Assembly: GCA_016776705.1 (NCBI GenBank)
Contig: JADHSW010000075.1
Location: 1 to 12,428, forward strand
DNA from: Rhodospirillales bacterium
Lineage (GTDB): Bacteria; Pseudomonadota; Alphaproteobacteria; Rhodospirillales; JABHCV01
Direction of reading: 5' to 3'
Length of the DNA: 12,428 nt
Position numbers and translations under genes: made by a program. A model generated the notes under the pieces. It was given only the letters and a program-made list of their open reading frames with translations, did no database searches and was not told the origin of the DNA. How positions within the stretch are numbered: the first letter of the stretch is position 1; each line of letters begins with the position of its first letter. Below, piece by piece: positions 1-6,480 of the stretch.

Positions 1-2
1 GT

Positions 3-218
3 ATGTTTGGCGGAAGAAATCGAGAAATAGCTTATTCAACAAATTATTTTAGTGTTGATGACGACAGCTCAATGAATGAAAGCTTTAGTATTTCTGATGA
101 TGGCTACGATCTTTTTTTAGAGTCCATAGGAATGATCTACTGGGACGATGAAAATAAATTTACTCCTGAACAAGCCGCCGACCATTTATGGAAGAATTTT
201 ATTCAAGGCATTGAGTAA
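3..218 (+). CDS. Small acidic hypothetical protein, possibly 5'-truncated
   Basis: An open frame of 71 codons from an ATG at base 3 to a TAA at 216-218. The window starts two bases upstream, so neither a ribosome binding site nor a longer N-terminus can be judged. The product is acidic (runs such as DDDSS and YWDDEN), has no signal peptide or membrane segment, and ends in a short amphipathic stretch with AADHLWKNF. I do not recognise the family. The DNA is clearly more AT-rich than the genes from 511 onward, which fits a recently acquired or decaying segment next to a tRNA gene. It could also be a chance frame. Confidence that it is a real gene is moderate at best. Confidence 0.4.
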   Translation: MFGGRNREIAYSTNYFSVDDDSSMNESFSISDDGYDLFLESIGMIYWDDENKFTPEQAADHLWKNFIQGIE

Positions 219-227
219 ATTATCCGC

Positions 228-248
228 TGTTACCCCAGGTGTTACCCC
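228..248. repeat. Short tandem direct repeat TGTTACCCC x2
   Basis: TGTTACCCC occurs at 228-236 and again at 240-248, with three bases (AGG) between. The period of 12 keeps the reading frame. It lies between the small ORF and the tRNA terminator. It may be a residue of coding sequence from an integrated element (one frame reads VTPGVTPERKMP then stop) or a protein-binding site; the sequence does not decide between them. Confidence 0.5.
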
Positions 249-254
249 GGAACG

Positions 255-287
255 AAAAATGCCCTAGCTGAAAACAGCTAAGGCATT
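255..287 (-). terminator. Rho-independent terminator of the tRNA-Met gene
   Basis: Read on the minus strand, a 13-bp stem (bases 287-275 with 270-258, one G-U pair) closes a TTTT loop. It runs directly into a U-rich end given by the A-run at 255-259. It begins nine bases after the tRNA CCA end, the usual place for an intrinsic terminator of a single tRNA transcript. Confidence 0.85.
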
Positions 288-295
288 GATATAAT

Positions 296-372
296 TGGTA
301 GCGGAGGAGGGACTCGAACCCCCGACACGCGGATTATGATTCCGCTGCTCTAACCAGCTGAGCTACTCCGCC
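296..372 (-). tRNA. tRNA-Met (CAT anticodon), elongator type
   Basis: A complete 77-nt cloverleaf on the minus strand. The acceptor is GGCGGAG paired with CTCCGCT (a G-U pair at 1-72), followed by discriminator A and an encoded CCA at 298-296. The D-arm contains AGCTCAGCTGGTTAGAGC. The anticodon stem GCGGA/TCCGC holds the loop ATCATAA, with the CAT anticodon at 338-336. The T-arm is GGGGG-TTCGAGT-CCCTC. The anticodon stem lacks the three consecutive G-C pairs of initiator tRNA, and the 1-72 pair is not the initiator mismatch, so elongator Met is preferred. A lysidine-modified Ile2 tRNA with the same CAT gene sequence cannot be fully excluded. Confidence 0.95.
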
Positions 373-403
373 CCTGAGTGCTATCATTTCAGATGCAAGA
401 GGC

Positions 404-429
404 CCGGCGCTTTGCTTTCAAAGCGCCGG
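404..429 (-). other. Perfect 11-bp hairpin in the tRNA-Met leader
   Basis: CCGGCGCTTTG (404-414) and its exact complement (419-429) flank a 4-base loop. No U-run follows on either strand, so it is not a standard intrinsic terminator. It sits between the proposed -10 box (439-444) and the mature tRNA 5' end (372), so it would form the very 5' end of the precursor tRNA. Alternatively it ends transcripts arriving from the lipoprotein gene. Confidence 0.7.
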
Positions 430-438
430 AAAGAGAGG

Positions 439-468
439 GATATAGGGCGAAAGGCCGAGGGGTGTCAA
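439..468 (-). promoter_or_regulatory. Sigma70-type promoter for tRNA-Met
   Basis: On the minus strand a perfect -35 box TTGACA (468-463) is followed after 18 bp by TATATC (444-439), which matches four of six consensus -10 positions. Transcription would begin near 432, just before the leader hairpin and about 60 bases upstream of the mature tRNA. The lipoprotein gene ends at 511, so the promoter is properly intergenic. Confidence 0.6.
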
Positions 469-510
469 GCGGGCTAAAGGGCCTTTTGGCGGGTTTTTTT
501 TCAGACCAGG

Positions 511-1074
511 CTAAAGCGTCCCGGAATCGACCGGAATCACAGGATGAGCTGTCGGCGCAGGCTGCAGGGGGGTGGCGACCAGGGTGAGCCGTTTTGCCGG
601 GATTTCAGTCGCTTTTGGAGCCGAGGCAAGGGTCGGTTTATTGGCCAATTCGGGCTTGCCGAACAATGATCGCCTGATGCCGTCAAAAAACGACACGTCT
701 TCTTTTCCAGGTTCGAACACAATTGCCGCCTTGGCGGGAGCGGGTGTCGGAATGTGGACTTTCTGCGGCGCGGCTTCAGGGATCGGTTCCGGGTCCTTAA
801 CCCAGGTGTTGATCATTTTGGGCGGACGGGGCCTGGAGTAGTCAGGCTCGTCGGGCTTGTCGTACTCGCTTGGCGCGGGACCATAGAAGTTGACCAGCCT
901 GCGTGAATCACTGTGTTTGGGCTCTTTATAGCACTGCACGGAACCGATCGACTTGTAGCAATAGACGGGTTCCCAGTCCTGAACCTGTTTCTCGTAGGCG
1001 GTCATGTTCGTGCATGCAGCCAGCAAAATCGCGACGCTCAATGTGGCGGCAGGTCCCAAAATTCGTTTTAGCAT
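511..1074 (-). CDS. Proline-rich lipoprotein of unknown function
   Basis: A 187-residue product with a lipoprotein signal: MLKR, a hydrophobic core and the lipobox LLAAC, with the lipidated cysteine at residue 21. Alanine at +2 is replaced by threonine, which is compatible with outer-membrane sorting. The N-terminal part of the mature chain has a cysteine pair at residues 39 and 48 in the context VYCYKS...VQCYKE; the rest is rich in proline, alanine and lysine with no predicted fold. The start at 1074 is chosen over an in-frame one at 1188 because a GGGAGAGAG ribosome site precedes it and the signal peptide begins there. The gene is transcribed alone, bounded by a terminator upstream (1165-1198) and the tRNA promoter downstream. 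The family is not recognised by name; I recall similar cysteine-tyrosine lipoproteins only as hypothetical proteins. Confidence 0.8.
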   Translation of the reverse strand: MLKRILGPAATLSVAILLAACTNMTAYEKQVQDWEPVYCYKSIGSVQCYKEPKHSDSRRLVNFYGPAPSEYDKPDEPDYSRPRPPKMINTWVKDPEPIPEAAPQKVHIPTPAPAKAAIVFEPGKEDVSFFDGIRRSLFGKPELANKPTLASAPKATEIPAKRLTLVATPLQPAPTAHPVIPVDSGTL

Positions 1075-1164
1075 CTTCTCTCTCCCAAAAAGGCCCAAAG
1101 AGCCTGAAGGGCGCGAATTCGCACCTTCACACTGGGGAGTAATGCAAATTGGGGGCCAGAATCG

Positions 1165-1198
1165 AAAAAGGCACCTGTCCCGTATCATTAGGGCCAGG
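1165..1198 (-). terminator. Intrinsic terminator downstream of acuI
   Basis: On the minus strand CCTGGCCC (1198-1191) pairs with GGGACAGG (1181-1174), with one G-A mismatch and a 9-base loop. TGC and then a run of five T (1169-1165) follow. It lies 26 bases after the reductase stop codon and separates that transcript from the lipoprotein gene. Confidence 0.65.
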
Positions 1199-1223
1199 GA
1201 CCTTTTAAGATCAACAACTTAGA

Positions 1224-2228
1224 TCAGGCGTTGACGTCAATCACCGTGCGGCCACGGACTTGACCCTGGAGTATTTTACCGGCCAGATCGAAGGTGTCGG
1301 CAAGTCCGACCCGGTTAATCATGCCCTCCAGTTTATCGCCTGGGAGCTGGGTTGCCAGCCTTGTCCAGGCTTGTGTGCGCCGTTCCAGTGGACACGTGTT
1401 GGAATCGATGCCCAGCAGGTTGATGCCGCGCAGAAGGAAGGGAATAACCGTCGATGAAAACTTGATGCCACCTGCGTTGCCGACAGAGGCGCAACTGCCC
1501 CAATAGGCGAGAGACTTCAGAATGTTACCCAGCTGGTCGCCACCAACATTATCGACAATGCCCGACCAGCGTTCGGACGCCATGGGACCGCGCGGGGCTT
1601 CCGCCAGTTCAGCACGATCAACGATGGTGGTGGCGCCAAGGCCCTTCAGGTAGTCATGGGTATCGGCACGCCCGGTGGAAGCTGCGACCCGGTAGCCCAA
1701 CTGGGCCAAAATCGCCGTAGCAATGGAGCCTACCCCACCGGCCGCACCGGTGATCAGCACCTCACCCTTGTTTTCAGGCTTGAGGCCATGTTCTTCCAAT
1801 GTCATTACCGCCAACATGGCGGTCAATCCCGCCGTGCCGATGGCCATGGAATGCTCAAGCGTCATACCGGCAGGCAAGGGAACCAGCCATTCCGACTTGA
1901 CCCGGGTCCTGGTGCACAATCCACCCCAGTGGGTTTCGCCAAAGCGCCATCCGGTCATGATGACGTCATTGCCAGCTTTAAAATCCGGGCTGTCGGAATC
2001 GATCACCGTACCGGCGCAATCAATGCCCGGAATGTGAGGGTAGTCGCGCACCAGCTTGCCAAGGCCCTGTACAATCATGCCGTCCTTGTAATTCAGGGTC
2101 GAATATTTGACGTCTACGGTGACATTACCTTCAGGCAGGCGATCATCAGGAAGGGTTTGAATACTGGCGTTTACGGCGTCGCCGTCCTGTTCCAGCACTA
2201 TGGCGGTGTAGTGGTCATCGTCGATCAT
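1224..2228 (-). CDS. acuI: Acrylyl-CoA reductase / YhdH-type quinone oxidoreductase (MDR family)
   Basis: A 334-residue medium-chain dehydrogenase/reductase without structural or catalytic zinc ligands. It follows Escherichia coli YhdH (AcuI) closely along its whole length: YSTLNYKDGM near residue 42, YPHIPGIDCAGTV near 63, MTGWRFGETHWGGL near 91, the NADPH-binding loop GAAGGVGS at 161-168, and the C-terminal GRTVIDVN. AcuI enzymes reduce the toxic intermediate acrylyl-CoA to propionyl-CoA with NADPH, in 3-hydroxypropionate or DMSP catabolism; this activity is assigned by family. No other gene of those pathways is in the window. The ATG at 2228 follows an AAGGA site nine bases upstream. It is divergent from the ABC transporter across a 142-bp gap. 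Confidence 0.9.
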   Translation of the reverse strand: MIDDDHYTAIVLEQDGDAVNASIQTLPDDRLPEGNVTVDVKYSTLNYKDGMIVQGLGKLVRDYPHIPGIDCAGTVIDSDSPDFKAGNDVIMTGWRFGETHWGGLCTRTRVKSEWLVPLPAGMTLEHSMAIGTAGLTAMLAVMTLEEHGLKPENKGEVLITGAAGGVGSIATAILAQLGYRVAASTGRADTHDYLKGLGATTIVDRAELAEAPRGPMASERWSGIVDNVGGDQLGNILKSLAYWGSCASVGNAGGIKFSSTVIPFLLRGINLLGIDSNTCPLERRTQAWTRLATQLPGDKLEGMINRVGLADTFDLAGKILQGQVRGRTVIDVNA

Positions 2229-2370
2229 GGTGGTTCATCCTTGAAGTACGTTTCGGTGCAGCCATTCTTTTATGGCCTGAGCCTTTCGAGGTCAAATAAT
2301 GGATGCCGTCTTGACAGAATGGTTCTCGCGGCTTTGACTGTGGGCTTCAATTAGATAAAGGATCCCCGGA

Positions 2371-3147
2371 TTGGACACCGCAAGCCCCGCCGCTATTGAC
2401 GTTGAGGAAATTCACAAGAGCTTTGGCAATGTCGAAGTCCTGAAAGGTGTGTCGATGACAGCCCACCGGGGAGACGTGATATCCATGCTGGGTTCATCCG
2501 GGTCGGGCAAAAGCACATTCCTGAGATGCCTTAATTTACTGGAAATTCCCAACGCGGGTACGGTTGCCGTTAACGGTGAAACCATCGCCATGAAGACGGC
2601 CAAAAACGGCCTGCCGGAACCTGCAGACATGAAACAGGTCGCCAGAATTCGCACCAAACTGGGCATGGTGTTTCAAAGCTTCAATTTGTGGTCCCATATG
2701 ACGATCATGGAAAATGTCATCGAAGCGCCGGTACATGTGCTGAAAATACCCAGGACGGAAGCTATCGAACGAGCCGAAGCGATCCTGCACAAGGTCGGCA
2801 TGTACGAGCGCCGGGACTATTACCCGTCCCACACATCCGGGGGCCAGCAGCAACGCGCCGCCATTGCTCGCGCCCTCGCCATGGAGCCGGACGTCATGCT
2901 GTTCGACGAGCCGACATCGTCCCTGGACCCGGAATTGGTAGGCGAGGTTCTGAAGGTTATCCGCGATCTAGCTGACGATGGCGCGACGATGATAGTAGTT
3001 ACCCATGAAGTCGGTTTCGCCCGCGAGGTTTCATCCCACACCGTCTTCCTGCACGAAGGAAGGATCGAGGAACAGGGGAAACCCAAAGAAATTTTCGCCA
3101 ATCCGTCAACACAACGGTTTCGCCAGTTTTTATCATCGAACCTTTGA
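2371..3147 (+). CDS. Polar amino-acid ABC transporter, ATP-binding protein (HisP/AotP/OccP-like)
   Basis: A 258-residue cytoplasmic ATPase driving uptake of amino acids by the transporter encoded by the next three genes. All nucleotide-binding elements are present: Walker A GSSGSGKST (41-49), Q-loop Q102 in VFQSFNLWSHMT, signature TSGGQQQR (155-162, with T for the usual L), Walker B VMLFDEP (175-181), D-loop SSLD, and switch histidine H212 in VVTHEVGF. The NLWSHMT and SSHTVFLHEGRIEEQG segments match the HisP/OccP branch for basic amino acids rather than GlnQ. The start codon is TTG at 2371, eight bases after AAGGA (2358-2362); the next in-frame Met lies inside the conserved fold, so TTG is well supported. 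First gene of the operon. Confidence 0.93.
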   Translation: MDTASPAAIDVEEIHKSFGNVEVLKGVSMTAHRGDVISMLGSSGSGKSTFLRCLNLLEIPNAGTVAVNGETIAMKTAKNGLPEPADMKQVARIRTKLGMVFQSFNLWSHMTIMENVIEAPVHVLKIPRTEAIERAEAILHKVGMYERRDYYPSHTSGGQQQRAAIARALAMEPDVMLFDEPTSSLDPELVGEVLKVIRDLADDGATMIVVTHEVGFAREVSSHTVFLHEGRIEEQGKPKEIFANPSTQRFRQFLSSNL

Positions 3148-3246
3148 TAACGACTCTTAAAGCGTGACTCTTGTGATGGGGTTATCTTAAACTTCAACCA
3201 GCTACAAAAAAAACAACGAACAAAATTCATCAGGGAGAATATTTCA

Positions 3247-4023
3247 ATGAAGAAGCTGATTTCAGCCGCTATCGGCGTCGCCATGTTCGGTCTCGCCGCC
3301 AACACAGCCGATGCCGGCATGAAGGTAAAAATGGGCACCGAGGGCGCCTACCCTCCATTCAACTTCACCGACGATAAAGGCCAGTTACAGGGCTTTGATG
3401 TTGACGTTGGAAACGCCATTTGCGCCGCCGCCGGATTCGAATGCACATGGGTTGTGCAGGACTGGGACGGCATGATCCCGGCCCTTCTCGCCAAAAAATA
3501 CGACACCATTATTGCCTCCATGTCGATCACCGCCGAACGCAAGGAAAAGATCGATTTTTCGGACAAGTACTACAACACCCCGGCCAAGTTTTTCGCCAAA
3601 AAGGGCTCCGGTTTTACGGTTTCCGAAGCTGGACTGAAGGGAAAATCCGTTGGAGTGCAGCGTGGCACAATCCATGAGAACTTCCTGCGCGATAACTTTG
3701 GCACAGTGGTCGAGATCAAATCCTACGCTACCCAGGAAGAAGCTTATCTGGATCTGGCGTCCGGTCGCGTCGATCTGGGCATTGCCGATTCAGTCGCCGC
3801 CGATGACGGCTTTTTGAAAACCGACGCAGGCAAGGGCTTTGAGTTCGTCGGCCCCAGTTTCTCGGACCCTAAATGGTTCGGTGACGGTGCAGGCGTTGGC
3901 GTGCGAAAAGGTGATGACAAACTGCGTATGGCCATCAACGACGCGATCAAAAAAATCCGCGCCGATGGCACCTATAAGAAGATTAACGACAAGTACTTCG
4001 AATTTGACGTTTACGGGCAATAA
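3247..4023 (+). CDS. Periplasmic basic amino-acid-binding protein (HisJ/ArgT/AotJ-like, SBP family 3)
   Basis: A 258-residue exported receptor. The signal peptide MKKLISAAIGVAMFGLAANTADA is probably cut after ADA (residue 23). The mature chain parallels HisJ: EGAYPPFNF (32-40), GFDVDV, a cysteine pair C59/C66 placed like the HisJ disulfide, and the ligand-site serines and arginine in SMSITAER (S91, S93, R98). It continues with GVQRGT ending at T141, D181 in IADSVAADDGFL, and the family-typical C-terminus KYFEFDVYG. In this family the arginine and the aspartates bind the alpha-carboxyl and amino groups of the ligand, so arginine, ornithine, lysine or histidine (or an opine) is likely; the exact substrate is not readable. 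A GGGAGA site lies nine bases before the ATG. A 99-bp spacer separates it from the ATPase gene. Confidence 0.93.
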   Translation: MKKLISAAIGVAMFGLAANTADAGMKVKMGTEGAYPPFNFTDDKGQLQGFDVDVGNAICAAAGFECTWVVQDWDGMIPALLAKKYDTIIASMSITAERKEKIDFSDKYYNTPAKFFAKKGSGFTVSEAGLKGKSVGVQRGTIHENFLRDNFGTVVEIKSYATQEEAYLDLASGRVDLGIADSVAADDGFLKTDAGKGFEFVGPSFSDPKWFGDGAGVGVRKGDDKLRMAINDAIKKIRADGTYKKINDKYFEFDVYGQ

Positions 4024-4050
4024 GTTCCCGCATGCGTTAACGAAGACCCG

Positions 4051-4087
4051 GCGCCCGTAGCCTCACGCTGCGGGCGCGATTTTCTTT
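4051..4087 (+). terminator. GC-rich stem-loop between binding-protein and permease genes (partial terminator)
   Basis: GCGCCCGTAG (4051-4060) pairs with CTGCGGGCGC (4068-4077) in a 10-bp stem with one G-U pair and a 7-base loop, followed by the U-rich GATTTTCTTT. It lies inside the transporter operon. Such structures after the binding-protein gene of histidine- and maltose-type operons lower downstream expression or protect the upstream mRNA; here that role is inferred. Confidence 0.65.
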
Positions 4088-4110
4088 CAGGATAAGGAAA
4101 CACCCGAATA

Positions 4111-4800
4111 ATGCTCGACCTCAAGGGATATGGCTGGATGCTTCGCGACGGGCTTGAAATGACCCTGACCGTCGGCTTTTCCGCCCTTGGAGTTGCCGTT
4201 GTGATGGGTTTGCTTGGGGCGTGGGGAAAGTTATCATCGTCGCCCGTTGCACGCGGACTCGCGGGCACCTACACCACCGTTATTCGCGGGGTGCCGGAAC
4301 TGATCCTGATTTTGATCGTCTATTACGGGACGCCGACCCTGATCCAGAGCATCGCATCCTCATTTGGCCATGAGATCATCATCGACGTTAACAGGTTCAT
4401 CGCCGGTATCGGCACCATTGGTTTTATCTACGGCGCTTTCGCCACCGAAGTTTTTCGCGGCGCTGTACTGGCTGTCCCCAAAGGGCAACTTGAAGCCGCC
4501 CAGGCATACGGAATGAGCCGCCCACAAATTGTCAGGCGCATTCTGCTGCCCCAGGTTCTGCGCTTCGCCCTGCCCGGCCTTGGCAACGTGTGGATGGTGC
4601 TGATCAAGGCGACAGCGCTTATTTCGGTTATTCAGCTTCCGGAACTGGTTCGCAACGCCCAGATTGCGGCCGGATCAACCCGCCAGCCGTTTACCTTTTT
4701 CTTTGCCACCGCGTTAATTTTTCTCGCCATCACCACGGTGTCCATGATTATCCAGCATCGTCTGGAAGCCTGGTCAAACCGCGGCATACAACGGGGCTAG
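4111..4800 (+). CDS. Amino-acid ABC transporter permease (HisQ/AotQ/OccQ-like)
   Basis: A 229-residue inner-membrane subunit with about five hydrophobic segments. It carries the family marker TTVIRGVPELILIL (56-69) and the cytoplasmic EAA loop EAAQAYGMSRPQIVRRILLP (128-147) that docks on the ATPase. Segments such as IGFIYGAFATEVFRGAVLAV are close to HisQ, and the length matches the family (about 228). It would pair with the downstream permease as a heterodimer. An AAGGA lies 12 bases before the ATG at 4111, a little far, but no better in-frame start is seen. Confidence 0.92.
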   Translation: MLDLKGYGWMLRDGLEMTLTVGFSALGVAVVMGLLGAWGKLSSSPVARGLAGTYTTVIRGVPELILILIVYYGTPTLIQSIASSFGHEIIIDVNRFIAGIGTIGFIYGAFATEVFRGAVLAVPKGQLEAAQAYGMSRPQIVRRILLPQVLRFALPGLGNVWMVLIKATALISVIQLPELVRNAQIAAGSTRQPFTFFFATALIFLAITTVSMIIQHRLEAWSNRGIQRG

Positions 4801-4804
4801 GCAA

Positions 4805-5539
4805 ATGGATTTTCAAGTCATCATCGACAGCATGCCCTCCCTTCTTGAAGGCATGGTCCTGACCATCCAGATAACCTTTCTTTCCCTGGTTATTGGTTTT
4901 GCCATGGCGATCCCCCTGGCCCTGATGCGCGTTTCGAAAAATCCCCTGCTATGGATGCCAGCCTATGGCTACATCTTTTTCTTCCGAGGCACGCCGCTTT
5001 TGGTGCAACTGTTTCTGATCTATTTTGGCGGCGGACAGTTTCGCGAACAACTTGAAATGCTCGGCCTGTGGGTATTTTTCCGCGAGGCCTATTTCTGCGC
5101 GGTTTTCTCGCTGGCCCTGAATACGGCCGGATATACGGCGGAAATCCTGCGTGGCGCCATTGGCGCCGTTCCGACTGGTGAAATCGAAGCCGCCAAAGCC
5201 TGTGGTATGCACGGGCAGTTGCTGTACCGGCGGATCGTCCTGCCCAAGGCTTTCCGACTGGCAATTCAGGCTTACAGCAACGAGGTTGTGTTTCTGTTCC
5301 AGGCAACGTCGCTGGTGTCCATTATCACCCTGATGGACCTGACCGGCTACGCTCGTGTGATTGTCGCCAGAACTTTTGATATTTACGAAATCTACATTAC
5401 TGCGGCACTGCTGTATCTGTGCGTCACCTACGGCATTTTGTATGTGTTTAAAAAGGTCGAACACCGATGGAGCGCCCACCTGCGCCAACGTGACACGGAT
5501 GACGTCGATGAAGCCGCTATAACGGCGTCCATGCACTAA
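4805..5539 (+). CDS. Amino-acid ABC transporter permease (HisM/AotM/OccM-like)
   Basis: The second 244-residue membrane subunit of the importer. It has an N-terminal HisM-like segment (MPSLLEGMVLTIQITFLSL), the FFFRGTPLLVQLFLIYFG stretch near residue 58, and an EAA loop from E128 to P147 (EAAKACGMHGQLLYRRIVLP). The C-terminus is long and charged. It begins four bases after the stop of the first permease and has only a weak ribosome site, so translation is probably coupled. Its TAA overlaps the stop codon of the convergent VOC gene by four bases, which leaves no room for a separate terminator at the end of the operon. Confidence 0.92.
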   Translation: MDFQVIIDSMPSLLEGMVLTIQITFLSLVIGFAMAIPLALMRVSKNPLLWMPAYGYIFFFRGTPLLVQLFLIYFGGGQFREQLEMLGLWVFFREAYFCAVFSLALNTAGYTAEILRGAIGAVPTGEIEAAKACGMHGQLLYRRIVLPKAFRLAIQAYSNEVVFLFQATSLVSIITLMDLTGYARVIVARTFDIYEIYITAALLYLCVTYGILYVFKKVEHRWSAHLRQRDTDDVDEAAITASMH

Positions 5540-5976
5540 TCGTTAGCCTTCATAAGGATGCGGCCATCTTCCCTGACCCTCCAGTGAGGATTGTAGGCGA
5601 CCTCCCACATATGACCATCGGGATCGGCGAAATATCCGGAATAGCCGCCCCAGAACACATCTTCCGGCTGTTTCCTGATCGACGCGCCGTGTTCTTTCAG
5701 ACGGGCGAAAATCGCATCGACTTCTTCCTTGCTGCGTGCGTTATAAGCAAGGGCGAAACCCTGGTACGCGGGCATTTCATTCTTGGAGGTGTGAACACCC
5801 ATGTCATCCGCCATGGCATGGTGGGGATAAAGTGAAAACACCACGCCACCCAAATCAAAAAAGGCGATTTCCGGTGGCGTTGGTTCCGGAACCCAGCCGA
5901 TTACGTTCTGATAAAACGCCTTTGTGCGTTCCAGATCGTCAACACCCAGTGTAATCATGCTCAGGCGTGGTTCCAT
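5536..5976 (-). CDS. VOC-family (glyoxalase/bleomycin-resistance fold) protein
   Basis: A 146-residue single-module-length protein of the vicinal oxygen chelate superfamily. It has two beta-alpha-beta-beta-beta halves: SMITLGVDDLERTKAFYQNV near residue 6 and YQGFALAYNARSKEEVDAIF near 71. It ends in GYFADPDGHMWEVAYNP (114-130), where E125 occupies the usual C-terminal metal-ligand position. This subgroup is generally unannotated; lactoylglutathione lyase, dioxygenase and drug-binding relatives exist, and I cannot choose a substrate. The start at 5976 has an AGGAGG site six bases upstream and fits the fold; an in-frame start at 6039 has no such support. It is transcribed alone, convergent with the transporter operon. 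Confidence 0.85.
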   Translation of the reverse strand: MEPRLSMITLGVDDLERTKAFYQNVIGWVPEPTPPEIAFFDLGGVVFSLYPHHAMADDMGVHTSKNEMPAYQGFALAYNARSKEEVDAIFARLKEHGASIRKQPEDVFWGGYSGYFADPDGHMWEVAYNPHWRVREDGRILMKAND

Positions 5977-6041
5977 GATTGTCCTCCTGTGTCTTTCATT
6001 CAAATCAGCTAGCACCACTTTACAATAGCAATTAGCCAAAC

Positions 6042-6075
6042 AAAAAGGGACGAAGCCAAAGCCCAGTCCCTTTTT
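6042..6075 (-). terminator. Strong intrinsic terminator of the cold-shock gene (bidirectional)
   Basis: On the minus strand AAAAAGGGAC (6075-6066) pairs perfectly with GTCCCTTTTT (6051-6042) around a 14-base loop, giving a 10-bp stem ending in T5. It is 31 bases after the cold-shock stop codon. The flanking A and T runs would also let it stop transcripts on the plus strand. Confidence 0.85.
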
Positions 6076-6106
6076 GAATTCAATCCTTGCGGAATGAATT
6101 GCTAGA

Positions 6107-6310
6107 TCAAGCGTCCTGCAAGTTCACAGCCTTGGGGCCGCGGTCTTCCGGCTGTACTTCGAATGCAATCTTCTGTCCTTCAGACAGGGTGCTCATGCCG
6201 GATTGTTCAACGGCAGAGATGTGCACGAATACGTCTTTCGAGCCATCTTCAGGCGAAATAAAGCCAAAACCCTTGGTCTGATTGAAAAATTTAACGGTAC
6301 CGATAGTCAT
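6107..6310 (-). CDS. Cold-shock domain protein (CspA family)
   Basis: A 67-residue single cold-shock (OB-fold) domain that binds single-stranded RNA/DNA as an RNA chaperone. It opens with MTIGTVKFFNQTKGFGFI, with RNP1 KGFGFI at 13-18 and RNP2 VFVHI at 27-31, then SEGQKIAFEVQPEDRGPKAVNL. Phenylalanine replaces the enteric tryptophan in KWFN, as is common in alphaproteobacteria. The ATG at 6310 gives the family length exactly; longer in-frame extensions are not domain sequence. No Shine-Dalgarno lies in the last 12 bases before it, only GGGGGGAA about 28 bases upstream. The 170-base upstream region contains a hairpin and may act as a regulated leader. Whether it is cold-inducible or constitutive cannot be read from the sequence. 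Confidence 0.95.
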   Translation of the reverse strand: MTIGTVKFFNQTKGFGFISPEDGSKDVFVHISAVEQSGMSTLSEGQKIAFEVQPEDRGPKAVNLQDA

Positions 6311-6338
6311 AGTTTTGATAGTCCATACTAGTAAGTTC

Positions 6339-6363
6339 CCCCCGGCACACAACGTCCCGGAGG
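6339..6363 (-). promoter_or_regulatory. Hairpin in the cold-shock gene 5' leader
   Basis: On the minus strand CCTCCGG (6363-6357) pairs with CCGGGGG (6345-6339) around an 11-base loop, with one G-U pair. The G-run in its 3' arm is the only purine-rich candidate for ribosome binding upstream of the ATG, and it is paired. It ends 28 bases before the start codon. A role in temperature control is inference from the known importance of csp leader RNA. Confidence 0.4.
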
Positions 6364-6453
6364 TTTGATCGGTGCTGATGTAGGGGTAGCAGAATATGAA
6401 AGCAAGTATTTTTGTAGCCTTGTAGCGTATAACACACAGATACCCCTGTTCCC

Positions 6454-6480
6454 GACCCATCAGCGATAGAACGACGGGTC
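6454..6480 (-). terminator. Stem-loop after the AstE/AspA-family gene, no U-run
   Basis: GACCCGTC (6480-6473) pairs with GATGGGTC (6461-6454) on the minus strand, 8 bp with one G-U pair and an 11-base loop, two bases after the stop codon. GGGAACAGGGG follows instead of a U-run, so it is a weak terminator at best, or an mRNA 3'-end stabiliser. Confidence 0.35.

Noticed and set aside
481..501. GCC-TTTT-GGC followed by eight T as a plus-strand terminator
   Set aside because: The stem is too short and no plus-strand gene lies upstream for it to serve.
2311..2339. TTGACA at 2311-2316 as a -35 box for the transporter operon
   Set aside because: At 17-bp spacing the -10 would be TTGACT, only three of six matches. 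A promoter must lie in 2229-2370, but this one is not convincing.
1656..2354. Long plus-strand open frame (232 codons) opposite the reductase gene
   Set aside because: It is antisense to a gene with a full-length family match, has no recognisable domain, and its composition follows from the codon use of acuI.
4949..5536. 195-codon minus-strand frame opposite the second permease
   Set aside because: Shadow of a clear HisM-type permease; no membrane or domain pattern and no ribosome site.
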